Origin: Limonium bicolor
Lineage: Eukaryota > Streptophyta > Magnoliopsida > Caryophyllales > Plumbaginaceae
Assembly: GCA_023374045.1 (NCBI GenBank)
Contig: CM041779.1
Location: forward strand, 1,178,001 to 1,242,000
Direction of reading: 5' to 3'
Length of the DNA stretch: 64,000 nt
How positions within the stretch are numbered: the stretch's first letter is position 1; every line of letters starts with the position of its first letter. Below the pieces are notes generated by a model. That model ran no database searches. It saw only the letters and a list, made by a program, of their open reading frames with translations, and was not told the origin of the DNA. Of the stretch, positions 11,579 through 24,492 are shown in pieces. Both the position numbers and the translations under genes were made by a program.

Positions 11579-13287
11579 GTCTTAATGAGGTGTGAAAATC
11601 CTTATTTTGAGAGCTTGTAGTTATTTGTAGTTTTTAATTTCCTACAATGTAACCTACAAGGGTAAGGTTTTTCTTTATCAATATTTTGTCAACTTGCATC
11701 TTCTTAGCTACTTGAATTATTATTCACAGTCATTTTTATTTGGTCTTCTGTTGACCTCTCTCGGTATGAGAGTAAATAGTTCTACGACAAATGATGTTGT
11801 TACAATTAAAATGTATCGTGTTACCTTCTAGCTAGATTATAAATATTAATATCACCGCAACTCTTATTGTAAGGCTAGCTAGGAACCCATCACAATCTGT
11901 GGTAAGTTAGTAATGAAGTAAATTACTTGAAGTCCCTCATGGTTTAGGGGATATTACAATTTAATAATCTTAGGTTATTATATATATATCTAATCCTTTG
12001 TGGTATATGTGTTCATGACAGTGGCTGCAAAACTGAAAATCTATTTCCTTAAACATTAAGACCAATTCATTAAGCTATCTCTGACCAATTGTTTCTTTGG
12101 GTCTATCTCCAAAACCTGGACCATCCTCACCTGACCACTATTCATACTTGATCCTCAAAGAAGTTAGTCATATTACCGCTAGTTTGTACTCTATCATCTC
12201 CCTTTAGTGCACATTCTTTTTTCTTCATTTTAAGACTTATCTTTTTTTGACATAAACATTTTAAGACTATCTTATAGAGTATAATATAGAAACTACCAAA
12301 CGCCGACCAACATATTACAAAATGAACTCTTTGGCTCAATACATACACAAACTTTGAAGTATCATGATGAAGATCCCCAAACCCAAATCATTTAACTATT
12401 TTGATCAATACCATTGTAAGTAAATACTATTCCCCCTCAAAATGGTTATGATACAAATATTTTATACTATAACATTATACATATACTAGAATTACTTTTA
12501 GACGGAAGTGAAGAATCCCATCCGATACTTCTACAATTGAATAATTGAACAAACTATACACAAGCGTAAACATATAAACTGAACAACTGTCAAATCAATT
12601 AAACAACCTTCATACAAAACTAAATAACCTTGCTGAAAACGTCATACGATGTGCAACTTGTCTACTACAAAAAAATTGTCGTTCCCACTACTTTCCCATG
12701 TGAAATTTCATCACACCATAAGAGTAACATATCTTCCAAGACATAATGATCATAGCAACTTTAACAAGTAAAAAAAAATTTTGAACTTTATGACACTTCT
12801 CATACAAAGGCGCACTTCCGCACATGTACCCAAATATATGTATATGAATGTTTAGTCCATCCAAGTTTGAGAGAGGGCTAACGATCTCACCAGGGCTGTT
12901 TATTCACCAGTTCCGCCCGACCTGTTCACAGCTGAGTATATTCACACATGTTTTTAAACATTGAAAGAGGAAAAAGGTGTATATGTATGTATGAATTTTG
13001 TTATAAAAAATATGGTAAATACCATGGGATCAATCAACTCACACAATAAAATAGATTGGCTATCTCATTCGACTGAATAATCAAAACCCATTTCATTCGA
13101 GTGGATATATAAGAAGTTCACTTGTGGCAAACATGGACTGTCGTGTGTGCTTCAATATTAGAGGCAGAGAGATAAACATAGATATTAAGTGGAGTATGAA
13201 TGAAAGAGGTACCTTTTTCTTAAAGATTGGAATATGCTGAATGATATGATAGTCTTCTCCCCCTCTTCTAACTCGTCATAAAACTCC
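11579..13287. other. Intergenic stretch with no recognisable feature
   Basis: About 1.7 kb of AT-rich DNA between the F-box-like fragment and the 3' end of the NLR gene. I see no open frame resembling a protein and no terminal repeats. It may include the 3' untranslated region of the NLR at its right end. Confidence 0.5.
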
Positions 13288-14275
13288 TTATTCGTTGACT
13301 GAATAGAGAGTTCTTCGAGAGATGTCACTTGTTGAAGACCTTGGGAAGTCTCTCCAAGAAGTAGCTCTTAAAATTGACATCTTTCTTAAACAAGGCAGCG
13401 GTCCTGCAGCACCACCACTTTCATCCTCACTCTGATCAGTTATGATCAATCTCTTCAAATTGACTAAGTGTTCGATGTGAAACTTCTCAAGCTGTAAGAA
13501 TGAACTTGGTTTCATGACCAGTTCCTCCCCCAAAAATGAATCACGAAATAAACTTAGATTCTTGAGGAAAGGAAGTTCAGATATGATGGAAAATGATTCT
13601 TGCTCTTTCAAATTGGTGGAAGTAAGATTAGTGACACAAGGTTCCGGGGAAACTGAATGCAGGATACTCTTTCATTTTTACCCACCACTTCAGCTATGGA
13701 GATATTATACAATCTCAGCTTCCGTAACTGTGCACAATGCTCAATCTTCTGTAGCTCTATTTATGGCCACTTAGAGAAAGCCTTTGGAGGGTACTCAGAC
13801 TTGGGCATCCATACACTTCCTTCATCTGTTGTTCACTTGATATATCAGGTATGTGCAATTCACGAAGGCTGCGCAGTTTAGAAAGATCATGTATCATCCA
13901 TTTTCCTGCACGGATGCCATCTAGGACTTGCAAGTTTTTTGAGTTTCCTAATCCTAAAGTCTTGACATGGGTTTCATAATTGTAAGTAATAATGAATGTC
14001 CCATATACGTGTCTCAGTCTGTCCATTTTCCCAAAGAGATGGTCAACTCTATCTTTGGCTTCCGGTGCCTTCTATGCAGATTAAAATAAACTCCTCTGAA
14101 GTCAAGGTTGATAAATTCTTCAACTTCTTTATGGATTAGGAATATGTTCCCGTGCTAACCTACATGCTTGTAAACCAAAATAACTCAAGTTGATCAACTT
14201 CCCTATTTCATCAGGAAGATGCAGATTCCTTAATTACACCATGAAGACAGAGAACTTTATGTAATTTGAAATCTT
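13288..14275 (-). pseudogene. CC-NB-LRR resistance gene, 3' (LRR) part, cut off by the MULE
   Basis: This is the C-terminal leucine-rich repeat part of the NLR whose 5' part lies at 54801-57602. Minus-strand reading gives LPDEIGKLINLSYFGL near 14200, SLRELHIPDIS and LQRLSLSG between 14026 and 13757, LRKLRLYNIS near 13700, then LPFLKNLSLF and FLQLEKFHIEHLVNLKRLII, ending with a stop at 13288. LRRs of such receptors sense pathogen effectors or guard host targets. There are several single-base frameshifts (near 14210, 14080, 13750 and 13620), so it was decaying or has decayed since. At 14275 it stops at the MULE terminus; with one copy of TTGAAATCTT removed the frame joins the 5' part (KDFK followed by LHKVLCL). 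Confidence 0.85.
14266..14275. repeat. MULE target-site duplication, left copy
   Basis: TTGAAATCTT, 10 bp, is identical to 54801-54810. Mutator-like elements usually duplicate 9 bp, with 8-11 bp seen; one base could be chance. Confidence 0.85.
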
Positions 14276-14536
14276 GGAAAAATTCCCGTACGCGTGTATT
14301 CCCGAGAGTCAATTCCCAATCGCGGTTCAAATTGTTTGAATTGCCCGAGAACGGGTTTTTTTTTTACTTGTACAGATGCTGATAACAAGGATATCGAAGC
14401 CGATATCCTTGTTATCGGCATCTGTACAAGTCAAAAAATGACCGTTGGAGACATTGTACACAAGCTGATAATACTATTATCGGCTTTCAGATGCCGATAA
14501 TAGTGTTATCGGCTTGTGTACAATGTCCCCAACGGT
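14276..14536 (+). repeat. MULE terminal inverted repeat, left, with two hairpins
   Basis: It starts GGAAAAATTCCCGTACGCGT and matches the reverse complement of the right end almost base for base through a GAACGGG-T-tract. It contains two strong palindromes: 14366-14431 (arms starting ACTTGTACAGATGC, centre AAGC) and 14441-14536 (arms ACCGTTGG and ACATTGTACACAAGC). The GATAACAAGGATATCG and CGATAATA cores recur in both. Such arms could fold as DNA cruciforms or RNA hairpins if transcribed. Confidence 0.88.
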
Positions 14537-14565
14537 CGAATTCTAACGGCTAGTGTTGTCTTGGC

Positions 14566-14573
14566 TATAAATA
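14566..14573 (+). promoter_or_regulatory. TATA box of the MULE transposase gene
   Basis: TATAAATA, preceded by GGC, lies 125 bp upstream of the ATG at 14698 and just inside the left terminal repeat. The position fits a plant core promoter reading inward. Confidence 0.6.
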
Positions 14574-14697
14574 AGTTATTTTGTCCCAACTTTGGTTCTT
14601 GCTTCCTATTTTCTTCTCTAGCAGAATCAAAAATCTGTTGTTCAGTCCACACAATTTCACACTCTACACTCTTCCCTGTGTGCTATAGATATTTGAG

Positions 14698-15201
14698 ATG
14701 GATATTCCATGTACTCTTTATCTAAATGCAGAGCTCAAATACAATTCAGATGGTATATATTTTCATATTCATCCTCATTGGTCTAGATTCATCGACACTC
14801 AAATTTCCGAACATTCCACATTTCAATCCTTCAAAGAGAGTGTCAAAAATCTTGTCGACTTGGAGTTTGGGGGAGATTATGTTATCACCGACATGGTTTG
14901 CAGGAAGTTGGAGAATAGATATCCATCTTGTTCCTTCCTTCCACTCAAAATTAATAGCGATGCTCAGGTGAAGCTGATGATATCAAACTTCATCAAGAAT
15001 TCAGATTTGCTGAACAATGTGGCTGTGCTAGTTGAGTTCGAGCATGTAACTACACCTTCTCCGGAGGAAGACAACGAAACCGACGATGATTTTTCCGAGC
15101 ATCAGCAAGCCGAAGATGAAAATCTGCAGAGTTCGGATGATGATTCTGAGATGGAGCCTGAAGATTTACCGGATGACGATGACATAGTTGATGAAGCTGG
15201 G
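14698..15201 (+). pseudogene. mudrA-like transposase, 5' part (N-terminal domain)
   Basis: The ATG at 14698 opens a frame of 168 codons before LARD A interrupts it at Gly168. Residues 1-125 form an N-terminal domain (MDIPCTLYLN start, then LKINSDAQVKLMISNF) that also occurs alone in the ORFs at 31386 and 32789. Residues 126-165 are very acidic (runs of D and E), a probable linker. The frame continues exactly at 28649 when the LTR element and one CTGGG copy are removed. The DNA-binding and catalytic domains are in that second part. The start is supported by the TATA box 125 bp upstream and by the same start motif in the two paralogous ORFs. Confidence 0.85.
15197..15201. repeat. LARD A target-site duplication, left copy
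   Basis: CTGGG, repeated at 28649-28653 directly after the right LTR. A 5-bp duplication is normal for Ty3/gypsy and Ty1/copia integrases. Confidence 0.92.
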
Positions 15202-18200
15202 TGTAACACCCCTACCATTAACACAATGCTTACCGTCCAATCTCCTTACACATCAGATACACGCAGCGATACATACTTACATACAGTGGGTGATACAATG
15301 CCGTTAGTCACCCACGTGACTAACAAGGCTACCACTTCTACATACAGCATCGGTCTGATGGACCGGAATTCGAGTACTACACATCCATAATACATACTAC
15401 TCATTCATCAATCAAATACAACAATGTTCCATTCGATACTTACTCCTCCATAATCCATACAATACAATATACTTAACCGAGTCTACTAGGATCCTTGTAC
15501 ATATAAATATCTCCTCCAAGTTCATACATATTCACTAAGAGTCTACATCTACCCATTCCTCACAACTACTTACTTCCTAAGTACAAGGGTGTGCCGTCGG
15601 TCTCTTACCTTGACCACATCCGCTTCGGGTACCTGCTCACTAAAAACGTTCCCCCTAGGGGGTCAGCTTTCGCTGCGCATGATAACCGCATACCCCGCGT
15701 ACTAGTGAGGGTACGCCGACCACTTGGTCGAATACATGCAGTTCATTTTCATACAAACATACATGCATACATGCTCTTACACACAATACATTAATACTTA
15801 CGCAAGGCATACATACATACACATCATTACATACAAGGAATACAATATAACCATCCAATACATACTTACTTCTTCCAATGCAAATGCTCATTACATACAC
15901 AGTACACAGTACTTGTTAGCTTCATTGGTCCACCCGGGTTAATCGGGTGGAGATAACTCTTTTACTCGATACTTCATACATACGCATACATACTCATACT
16001 CATACTCATACTTACTTACTTACTTTACTCTTACTCATGTTAAGTCGTCGGGACCTCCGGCCCTGGGGACTACTCCGTCCCACCTCCGGGATTTACTTGA
16101 CTCACCAATCCGGGATGCTACCCCCTTAAGGGATTTGGGCCGCGGACCAGTTTAAGAGTCAGGATTGCAGCCAACCTCTTGTGACTCTGCATCTCCCTCA
16201 CGCGTGGCCGAAGCTATATCGGACTTCTACTCATTCCAATTTACTCACTTAAGTTAGGAGTTAGGTAGTTAGGAATTAGTAGAAGTCAACATCCAACCAC
16301 ATACACAAATACATTATTCATATATTTCATGAATTATACAAACTATTGTTCAAGACAAATATCGAGAACAATGTAAACAAGCACAAGTAAGTGCAATATA
16401 ATCCGATTCATGCATTTATCTTATTAGGTGGTCAAATAAGCACACAAATCGGGGTAACCAGATTAGGATACAGGGCATGAAGAAATCATACCTTTTTACC
16501 GGAATTTACTTTACCATGTCACTCACACTCCTCGGGTTGTTCTCGAACCACTGACAACATTTCAAGTGGTTCTATTAATATTAAGATACTATGGTATGTA
16601 AAACTAATACTCCCGTAATTAACCCCGTTATCCATTAACTTTAGTTTACTCAAGTGTGCTTAACTTCTTACCTTCATTACTTTAGCACTAATTAAATCCT
16701 CTAATTCACCTTAGTTCATCCATCAAATTCATTTTCACTTCTAATCAACTTACACAATTTTTCTCACTTCTTCTTCAACACATGCAACAGTTTTGTTTCT
16801 CTTTTGCTACAGATTTTTAACCAACTTCTACCCTCCAATACTTCCTCTACCAATGCCACTCCTAGCATTCTAATTGCATCATCTCACCATCCTACTTCCA
16901 TCCCATACCTAGCTCTTCTCCAAATCTGTTTCAAGGTATCAAACTACTCACCTTAAGTCCTCCAAATACACTTAATTCCTCCTAGTTTCTCCAATGTGTT
17001 TTAACACTTCTTGCTACACGCTTTTACACTCTTTTATTCACATGCTACTACTACCATTCCATAGTTACTAATCATCTCTACTAACTCCAATACACCCCTT
17101 GGTTTTTCCCATTACTTAACTCTCTTTCCAAATCTGTTTTCAACATGATTAATCACTCCTAACTACTACCAAAACACACCTAGTTTTGTCTAGGTTATTC
17201 CCTCTTCTTATACATCTAAGTCCTCTAATTTCCATACAAATTTGGGCAGAGGTTCCCTATATTTTTAACATGCCCAACATTGTTTCGGCTCACAAATGCC
17301 CATTTATACAACCTGTTTATTCAAGGCAATCAATGCTCACATTTCAGCTCCATCATCACCCACAATAAATTTCCTGCACATACGCATTTACTTCCCAATG
17401 TTCTACTACCCAAGCTTTTAAACATCTTTCAAAGGCCTCAAAACTGTTACATTCTATTCCTCATTATACTACAACACATATCAATTACTCATTACCATAT
17501 ACATTACTCATCTTTTTACTACACAAAATCTGTTATACTACAATACATAAACCAACTCAAGGTAAGAGCATTTACCTTGTGATTCTAGTTTCTCTTTCTT
17601 TCTTTCCCTTCCCTTCCTTTCTTCTTTCTTTTCCTTTCTTTCCTTCTTGTTCTCGGTTTCAAATGGAGTTCACACTCCAAATGCTACAGCCCATACCAAT
17701 ACACAAATTCTAACTTAGAATTTCCTCCTTAAACTAGCCTAGGGTTTATACATGTTTAAGGTTTAAAAGAGTATTACCTTCAACCACTAAGTGGAGTATT
17801 TGGCTAGCAAGAGAGCAAGATTCCAGCACCAATGAAGAGACCAAAATCGGCTGGAACAACAAGACACCAACAAGGGCTCATTTGGAATTTTCGTTTTACA
17901 AGTAGGGGCTGGGAAAAGATGGAGTTCTAAGATTATTTTTACCTCAATTCATCAAGGAGAAGGAGGAGCTTACAATGGTGGACTCAAACCTTCAAATGGA
18001 GAATATCCATGGAGATGAAAGTAGTGGTTTTCGATTTTTGAAAGGAGGAAGGTGTTCTTCTTGATGAGAGGAAGACAATGGTACAAATTTTGTAATTTTT
18101 GGTGAAGGTTTGGTGGGTTAACAAGAGGAGAGAATATGGGGGCTGCTTTGGCTTCTTGAAATCGCCATGGCTGGCATGGGAAGAAGAAGAAAAATCAGAG

Positions 18201-18886
18201 AAAGGAGAAGAGTGCTGTACGTGAGTGTAGAAGAGAATGGAGGAGAGAGAATGTATAAAGTAAAGTAAGGGTTACTTTTTGCTTTATTATTTCTTTTGTC
18301 TTTTGCAAATCAAAAGGAAATTAAGTGTGTGTGAGGGGAACAAATCGGTTGACACACAGCCCACATGGGTTTTTAAAATTTTATTTACAATAGTGGACAC
18401 ACTAGTTTGTGTTATTTATGCTTTTACCCCACAACTTCCCGTTTTTGACAGTTTTTACTATTGTCTCGTTTTATTGATTTTATTGGTTCTAAACCTTCAC
18501 TAATGTTTATTAATGACTATTTAGTCGACCAAAATTGTTACGAGTCTATTTGACCCGCTTAAAGTCACATTTTCCCGGTTTCCTCGAAAAACGCACTTTA
18601 AGGTTCGTTTGTGTTTTTAATCCATTTTAAGGATCCGTTTTCTTCAGGAATTTGTTTCTACATGTTATTTAGGCATAATTAAGCCTTTAGAATCCATATA
18701 ATATGCTAACCGAGGTCTCATACCTCCTATGGTCATTTAACGCCTATTTAGCGTTTTTCGCTTTTTAAGCGTTTCTTTATTTCTTTTGGATTTATTTTTC
18801 CTTACCAATATTACCTAGGCACCATTAGGCCCTTAAATACCTATTAGATAAATTTTAATCGCTATATTTAAGTTCGGGGTATTTCA
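15202..18886 (-). repeat. LARD A left LTR (3' LTR of the element)
   Basis: 3685 bp. It is nearly identical by eye to the right LTR except that it lacks a 470-bp segment present there at 25983-26452; the junction here is the single CACTAA near 16685. It includes the conserved palindromic block with CCCCCTAGGGGG near 15655. The ORFs inside are not protein-like. Confidence 0.92.
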
Positions 18887-21800
18887 ATCTACCCCCTTAA
18901 GAACTTTGTCCTCAAAGTTGTTCGAGGTTATAGGGTTACTATACTTATTTATTTACGCTTGCCTAATACCAAAGCCATACGTTCTTCCTCCTTACAATTC
19001 CCAATTCATTACTCAAGGTTCCTACATTCCATACCATACAAATGTACCCTCATTACTCCAATCCGCATTACATCCAACCATCCAGTTCCACATTACAAAA
19101 TTTATACATACATACGGTGCAAAGCTATCCCCAAAGCAATGCAATACACATTACAATCCCGCAGGTACTCAGGTCATTTAGACACAGGACTCCTCTATGT
19201 CCCGCTGCCCTTGGAATAATACAACATGCTACACTACTATCTTCTCTAGTATAAGCTTCTAACAAAACCTCATTCTCCATACTAAGGGAAATTCCTTCAC
19301 TACTACTAATTAGAAATTTTCTAAAACATACAACTCCAAATTTCAATTTATATTCATTACTTCTATCCTATGTGTGATTCTTGTGACCACTTGAGGGGAG
19401 CTTCAAGAATCATTCGACCCTGATGTGATCAGCATCAGTGTTGAACTATCTTTCCACCCTAATTTGTGTTCGGTTTCCCTTGATCTGATCAGGACCAAGT
19501 TTGACTTCCCACGTCAGTTTCAACAAGCATAATTTGGTTTTTTTCATTTCTATCTTTTTACTCTTCTAGTCGTGATTACGAATTCATACATCTCCAAAGG
19601 ATGGAATCAGTCCATCGATCGTCCTCACTCTACTTCCAAATGCTTTACTCCGTGGTTCAATACCTAAATGCTCACTTCATCGACTGTTACTACTTCCATT
19701 CACTACTCTCCTTCATCTCAAATATTCTAGCTAAGGACTACAGTACTTATGAAATTTAGTTGTTCTCAAATCACTTCATTGACGTACTTACGAATACACT
19801 ACTCATGGCTACATTCCTCTACTACTCTTAATCCATTCGTACTACTTCCTTAAGGGTTACAATACTTGTGGAGCTCCGTCCACTACTCATTACTCTTCTT
19901 TGCTAATACTCTTACACTGGGTTACAAGATGGGTATATTCGCCCTATGGTATTTGCATGTCTAATGCTTAGTTACCACAATTTCACTATGAATGAATACG
20001 TATGTTTATATAACGTAAGTACCACTCATCGAATCAATTCTCATTTGTGCTATGCACATTATAGTTTTATGTGTTTTATTTATAAAACTTGCATTAAGCG
20101 GTTTTCGCTCTACCCCCCTAAAAGGGATTACGCCCACGTAATCTCCCATATGTTAATATTAAACATTGGTTATTTAGTTCGGGCAATCCGAAGCGTTTAG
20201 CTTCACTACGGTATACTATATACTATGCTCTGGTCAAAGGGTCTTAACCATACCAATGGTTTAGTCTTTGCACCAAGAATTCCTATATGAGTTTATTTAA
20301 CTCATAATTAATTCGGTTCTAGCCTAACCGGCTTCAAGGCATTAATAGCCATTCTATTATACTTACTATGTATATTATCTCCTAGCTAGGGCCCACTAGC
20401 TTCTGCTGCGCGACCCTGATAACTTGGGTTACTTACCCTTCTTGTTATCCTTAATGTGTTATACATCACCTTCTTATCCGTCTATTATGGGAATAAGGTT
20501 TACTAAACAAATGCGGTATTCTTTCACCGTGTTTGGACTCAATGAGTTTAAGATTTATAACCAGCTCTCTGGTAATTTTCTGCACATGCTATTCGTGCTT
20601 CCACGATTATTCGTTAAGTTCCTCCGACTTATTGTCAGGCGAGGTTAAGTCACCACTTAACTGTAGTGCTTCCTCTGTTGTCACTAGCTTCTAAATTATA
20701 CCAGTTCTTCTGGTTCAGTACAAGTGTTCTTCACTTGTATGACCTTGCATTTTCTGTGCGTCGGTCGTAGTGACTTTCTTAAGTCTCCTTTCACCTTTAT
20801 TCCATTGGAATTCACATTTTTGTGATTGTTAGTGTATTGTACACTCTTCCTGTTTGTTGGTGAAAAGAAGGGTTTACTACAGTTTACATTCTCTATATCC
20901 TTAGCCATCCCATTAGATCATTAGCTGCGCAGGTGCAATACCAAAACACTCAGTCATACAGAGTGCAGAGGTGTAAACGCTTGACAGTAAGTCACTTATG
21001 TGATAGGAAAGAATATTTCTGCCTGTCATTTTGTACTTATACTCCGTGTCATTATCTGCTACTTCCTCATATCGGTCGCTTGTTGCGCACCGTATTCTTA
21101 CTCATTATACAACATCGTTTTTACTGTTTCTGTTACTGTGATAGTTTTCTTTACTCATTGCCATTGTCATTGGCACCATTCCCTTATGGTATGTATACCC
21201 TGGGGTTTCCAATGTTCGTGTGTATGACAGTTGTCGTAGCATACCACAATATTAATATCTTCCCAATGTGGAGATGTTCTTCCATTTTAGGTTTCATGTG
21301 TAGGTTAACTTACCTCACATTCCATCATCATTTATGATACAACTCACCAAGTATCTTGGTTGACCGAGGATGAAATGGTTTATCGGGTTACAAGCTCTCT
21401 TGAGCGTTGGTCATTCATGGTGTGCAATGTGTACACACATTGATTTCTTTTGACAACTATTATCTTCCCAGTGCCGAGCATCGGTTATAGGCTCCAGCTG
21501 TGTAGTTTTAATTTTGTATGTACATCACCGGGACATCCCAAGAAACTTCAAGGGTTTTCTGGTCCCGTTCTCCAATTGAGAGTATTCTATCACTGATAAA
21601 TGAAAGTTCTTGTTGTGGGGTTTGTCTCCACTCATAGGTCTAATGACAAGGTTGGCTATGTTGGTGTTCACACAATGGTCCACCACATGTTTGGGTGCAT
21701 ATGGAGTATGCTTACTCCTTTAAGTCGTAATGGTTTGGAAATCTCATTTCCTTATTCCATCACCCCTTGGTAATATCTATTGCGTGGTTTTATTGTTATA

Positions 21801-24492
21801 GTAGATGGAAGCCTTTTCTAAGGTTCACATCATCACCGCATTGGTGGTCTTCGGTTAACGAGGGGTACCTTCCCTTGGGTTTCTCGTAGTGTCCAAATGT
21901 GGACTAGGCCAATGTTGGCATTATCACGATTCTTATGCCTCTGTGTTACCATTGCTACAGAAGGCATGAAGGTAATTTAAAACTTGTCAACTGTATACTA
22001 GACTGATGTTCTAGTGACAGTGACACTGAGTTGGCCATTAGTCCAAGCCACTCGGGTGTTGGGTTTGAATTGATGGTCCAGTTGTTGATTTCTTGTCGTA
22101 TGAGACAGTATCTCTTTCAAGTCTTGTTATCAATGGTGTGGGTTCTACAACCGTTAAGGTTTACATAACATAGTTGGTTGATGGCTTTTAAGCCTTATTG
22201 TTGCAAGCTATGCTCTTTGCAAGCTGCTTATACATGTTTCCACTCCCTGTATACCCCATAGGTTGGAAGTATTACTGGGCTCCATGGTAAGTCGTGACAT
22301 CACGCTTCCGTTCATAGGAGGTCCTTTAGGCAATTTGGTGCTAATCCGTGCCTTCTAGTAGTTGAGGGTATTTCCTGTTAAGTGAAATCCCTTCGGTATT
22401 TAACCGAATGTCCGTTCTAGCTAGCTCCCGTGCTCTTATCATAACGCTTGTTCGACTATTGTTAACTCAGACACCCTTCACGGATTGCTCTTGAGTGCTG
22501 TTAGTTTATGCCGTTGCATCCGGCTAATGTTTATGATGTTATCACTATACCGCGTTATAGTATTGTATTTAAGCGATTCCCTTTGGTTATAACGTCTCCC
22601 GTCGTGGGTAGACCGTTTATACTTGCTCCTAGTGCTTGAGTCTAGGTTAAATATCCTCTTCGATAATGGATTATATTCAATGGTAATCTTGTGATCGCTC
22701 TTGGGAACCCTGTCCCGTTAGTTGAGCCTCGTGGTGTTCACGTTAGGCGATTGCCTTACTGTGTTTAGGCTGGGTATACTTTCCAGCTGTCATGTATTTA
22801 CTTGATGTCCTAAGACATGTCCAATGTCTATGCTTACTAGTCTGTGCTCTTTGCACTTCCTTAGTTCTTATTCCTCATCTTCAGATGGATTCTCTGAGTT
22901 CCTTTATACTTGATCGTTTGAGGTGTCCAGCTGTTCTGATTTGAACTCACTCATGATCCGTAGAACGGAGTTGACTACTTCCCGTGTGTTGCACACTACA
23001 TGTATACATACGTGGGGTACCATGCTGATACGTTACCACTTACCCGACTACGTGTCAGGCCCGCAAGCTCCTTCGAGTGCAGTTGTCCCACATCCCGTAA
23101 TTGGGTACACTCGTAGTGTTCGTCACACGCCTAGGTGAAGTATTCTATTGTCAACTCCTCTTGTATCAATCTGTGATACTCACCGTAATTCTGTTGGTTT
23201 TGTTTAAAAATCCAAGGTTTAAAAGAAAAGTTGTGGTTTTGAAAGAAGAATTTTGGGTTTTGAAACAATGGTTCGGTGTTAAAAGAAGTTCTACATGGCA
23301 TAGCCATGTTTGTGGTCTTGACCAAGTCCAGCTTCCCGCTGACTGGTATGTTTTAATACTGGTCAGCGTCAGGCTTCCAAGGTTTGTTCCTCTAGCTTCC
23401 AGGATTAGTGATTTGTGATCCTATAGTTGTTTCACTGCTGTCACGGTACATTACTATGTACCTGTGGTATGTTAGAGTTCCTCTAGATGTTCTGTTCTTA
23501 CTGCACTTGCCGTGGCAAGTGCGTGGTACTGTTGGTTTTTGGTTAGACCTATACCGGTCTTGGTATGGTTTCCACTTGTATTTAATAGTCTTGTTGACTC
23601 TTCCCTAGATCATATTGATCTCTGTTTGGGGTACTCGATCCTTTTAAGTAGCTTCCCATTGCTCTTGACATGGTTGTCTTGGTCGGGGTACTTCTCCAAT
23701 CCTTGGAGGTCCCCATTTATTTAGTTTTGTGTTTTTCCTGTTGCTCGTTCCCACTGGTTTACCGTGGTGATTGAGCCTTAGCTTGTCTAGGCACTACTCC
23801 CGTAGTCCTATCGGTTCATATCCCGTGGATATCCTTGTAGCTGTGTAAGCTATGTCGGCCAGGTATTGTAACCTTTTGGCATTGTAATTTCGGAGTTAAC
23901 CACTCCTGACTATGTCCTTAGTCAGCTAGCATACCATTGGTGGTATTACTTAGCTATTACTGTCCCGTAGACTCGTATCTCAGGCTTGTTCTGTTTCCTT
24001 TTTCCGCTCTGTTGCACGCTTAGAGCTTCTTTTCCTGCTGCTGCTGATTGGTTAGCTAGGTTCGCGACTGCTAAGCAGGTCACCCCATGTTGTTGCATGT
24101 TGTAGTCTCCTTATGGTTGGAGTTCTCATTCTACCGCCATTAAGTGCGGGTATTGTTGTTCAACCGGGATCCATCTCCGGGTCTTCCAATCCTTGGAATT
24201 TACTATATGTCGGTTCTTGTTTACCATACGGTGGTTTCACCACTGCCAGATCGGTTTTCCCGAGTGTGAGAGGACTTTCCTTCTCTTTGGCGTCCTTTCC
24301 CAAGTTATACAGTGGGATTGTGGAGGGCGGGTCTGGTATTGTAGGTATCCGGTACTCACCGGTAGTTCTAACTAGCATATCTCTAATGCTAACACTCAGC
24401 CCTTAGCCCTAAGCTTCTAATTCCTAACTCGGTATCTCCTAAACTCGGTATTTCCAGTCATCAGAGCGATACTTCGCTCTGATACCACTTTT
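18887..24492 (-). other. LARD A internal region, no recognisable coding
   Basis: 5606 bp. The polypurine tract is at 18887-18899 (minus strand AAGGGGGTAGAT). An AACTTTGTCCTCAAAGTT palindrome follows. I looked on the minus strand for reverse transcriptase, integrase and gag zinc motifs and found none; the longest frames are about 70 residues. Blocks colinear with the LARD B interior are easy to spot, for example GTGATCAGCATCAGTGTTGA near 19425, the GTGCAATACCAAAACACTCA block near 20933 and the palindrome GCACTTGCCGTGGCAAGTGC near 23503. Confidence 0.8.
24476..24487 (-). promoter_or_regulatory. LARD A primer-binding site (tRNA-Met)
   Basis: The minus strand reads TGGTATCAGAGC, the common plant LTR-retrotransposon priming site complementary to initiator tRNA-Met, 5 bp from the right LTR. 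It overlaps an AGAGCGA/TCGCTCT hairpin. Confidence 0.9.

Noticed and set aside
14366..14431. Palindrome considered as a microRNA precursor or tRNA-like gene
   Set aside because: It is part of the MULE terminal repeat and is mirrored at the other end, so transposon structure explains it.
19125..24378. Minus-strand frames of 60-75 codons inside LARD A tested as gag-pol remnants
   Set aside because: None shows reverse-transcriptase, integrase, protease or zinc-knuckle motifs; I could not exclude very old remnants without a profile search.
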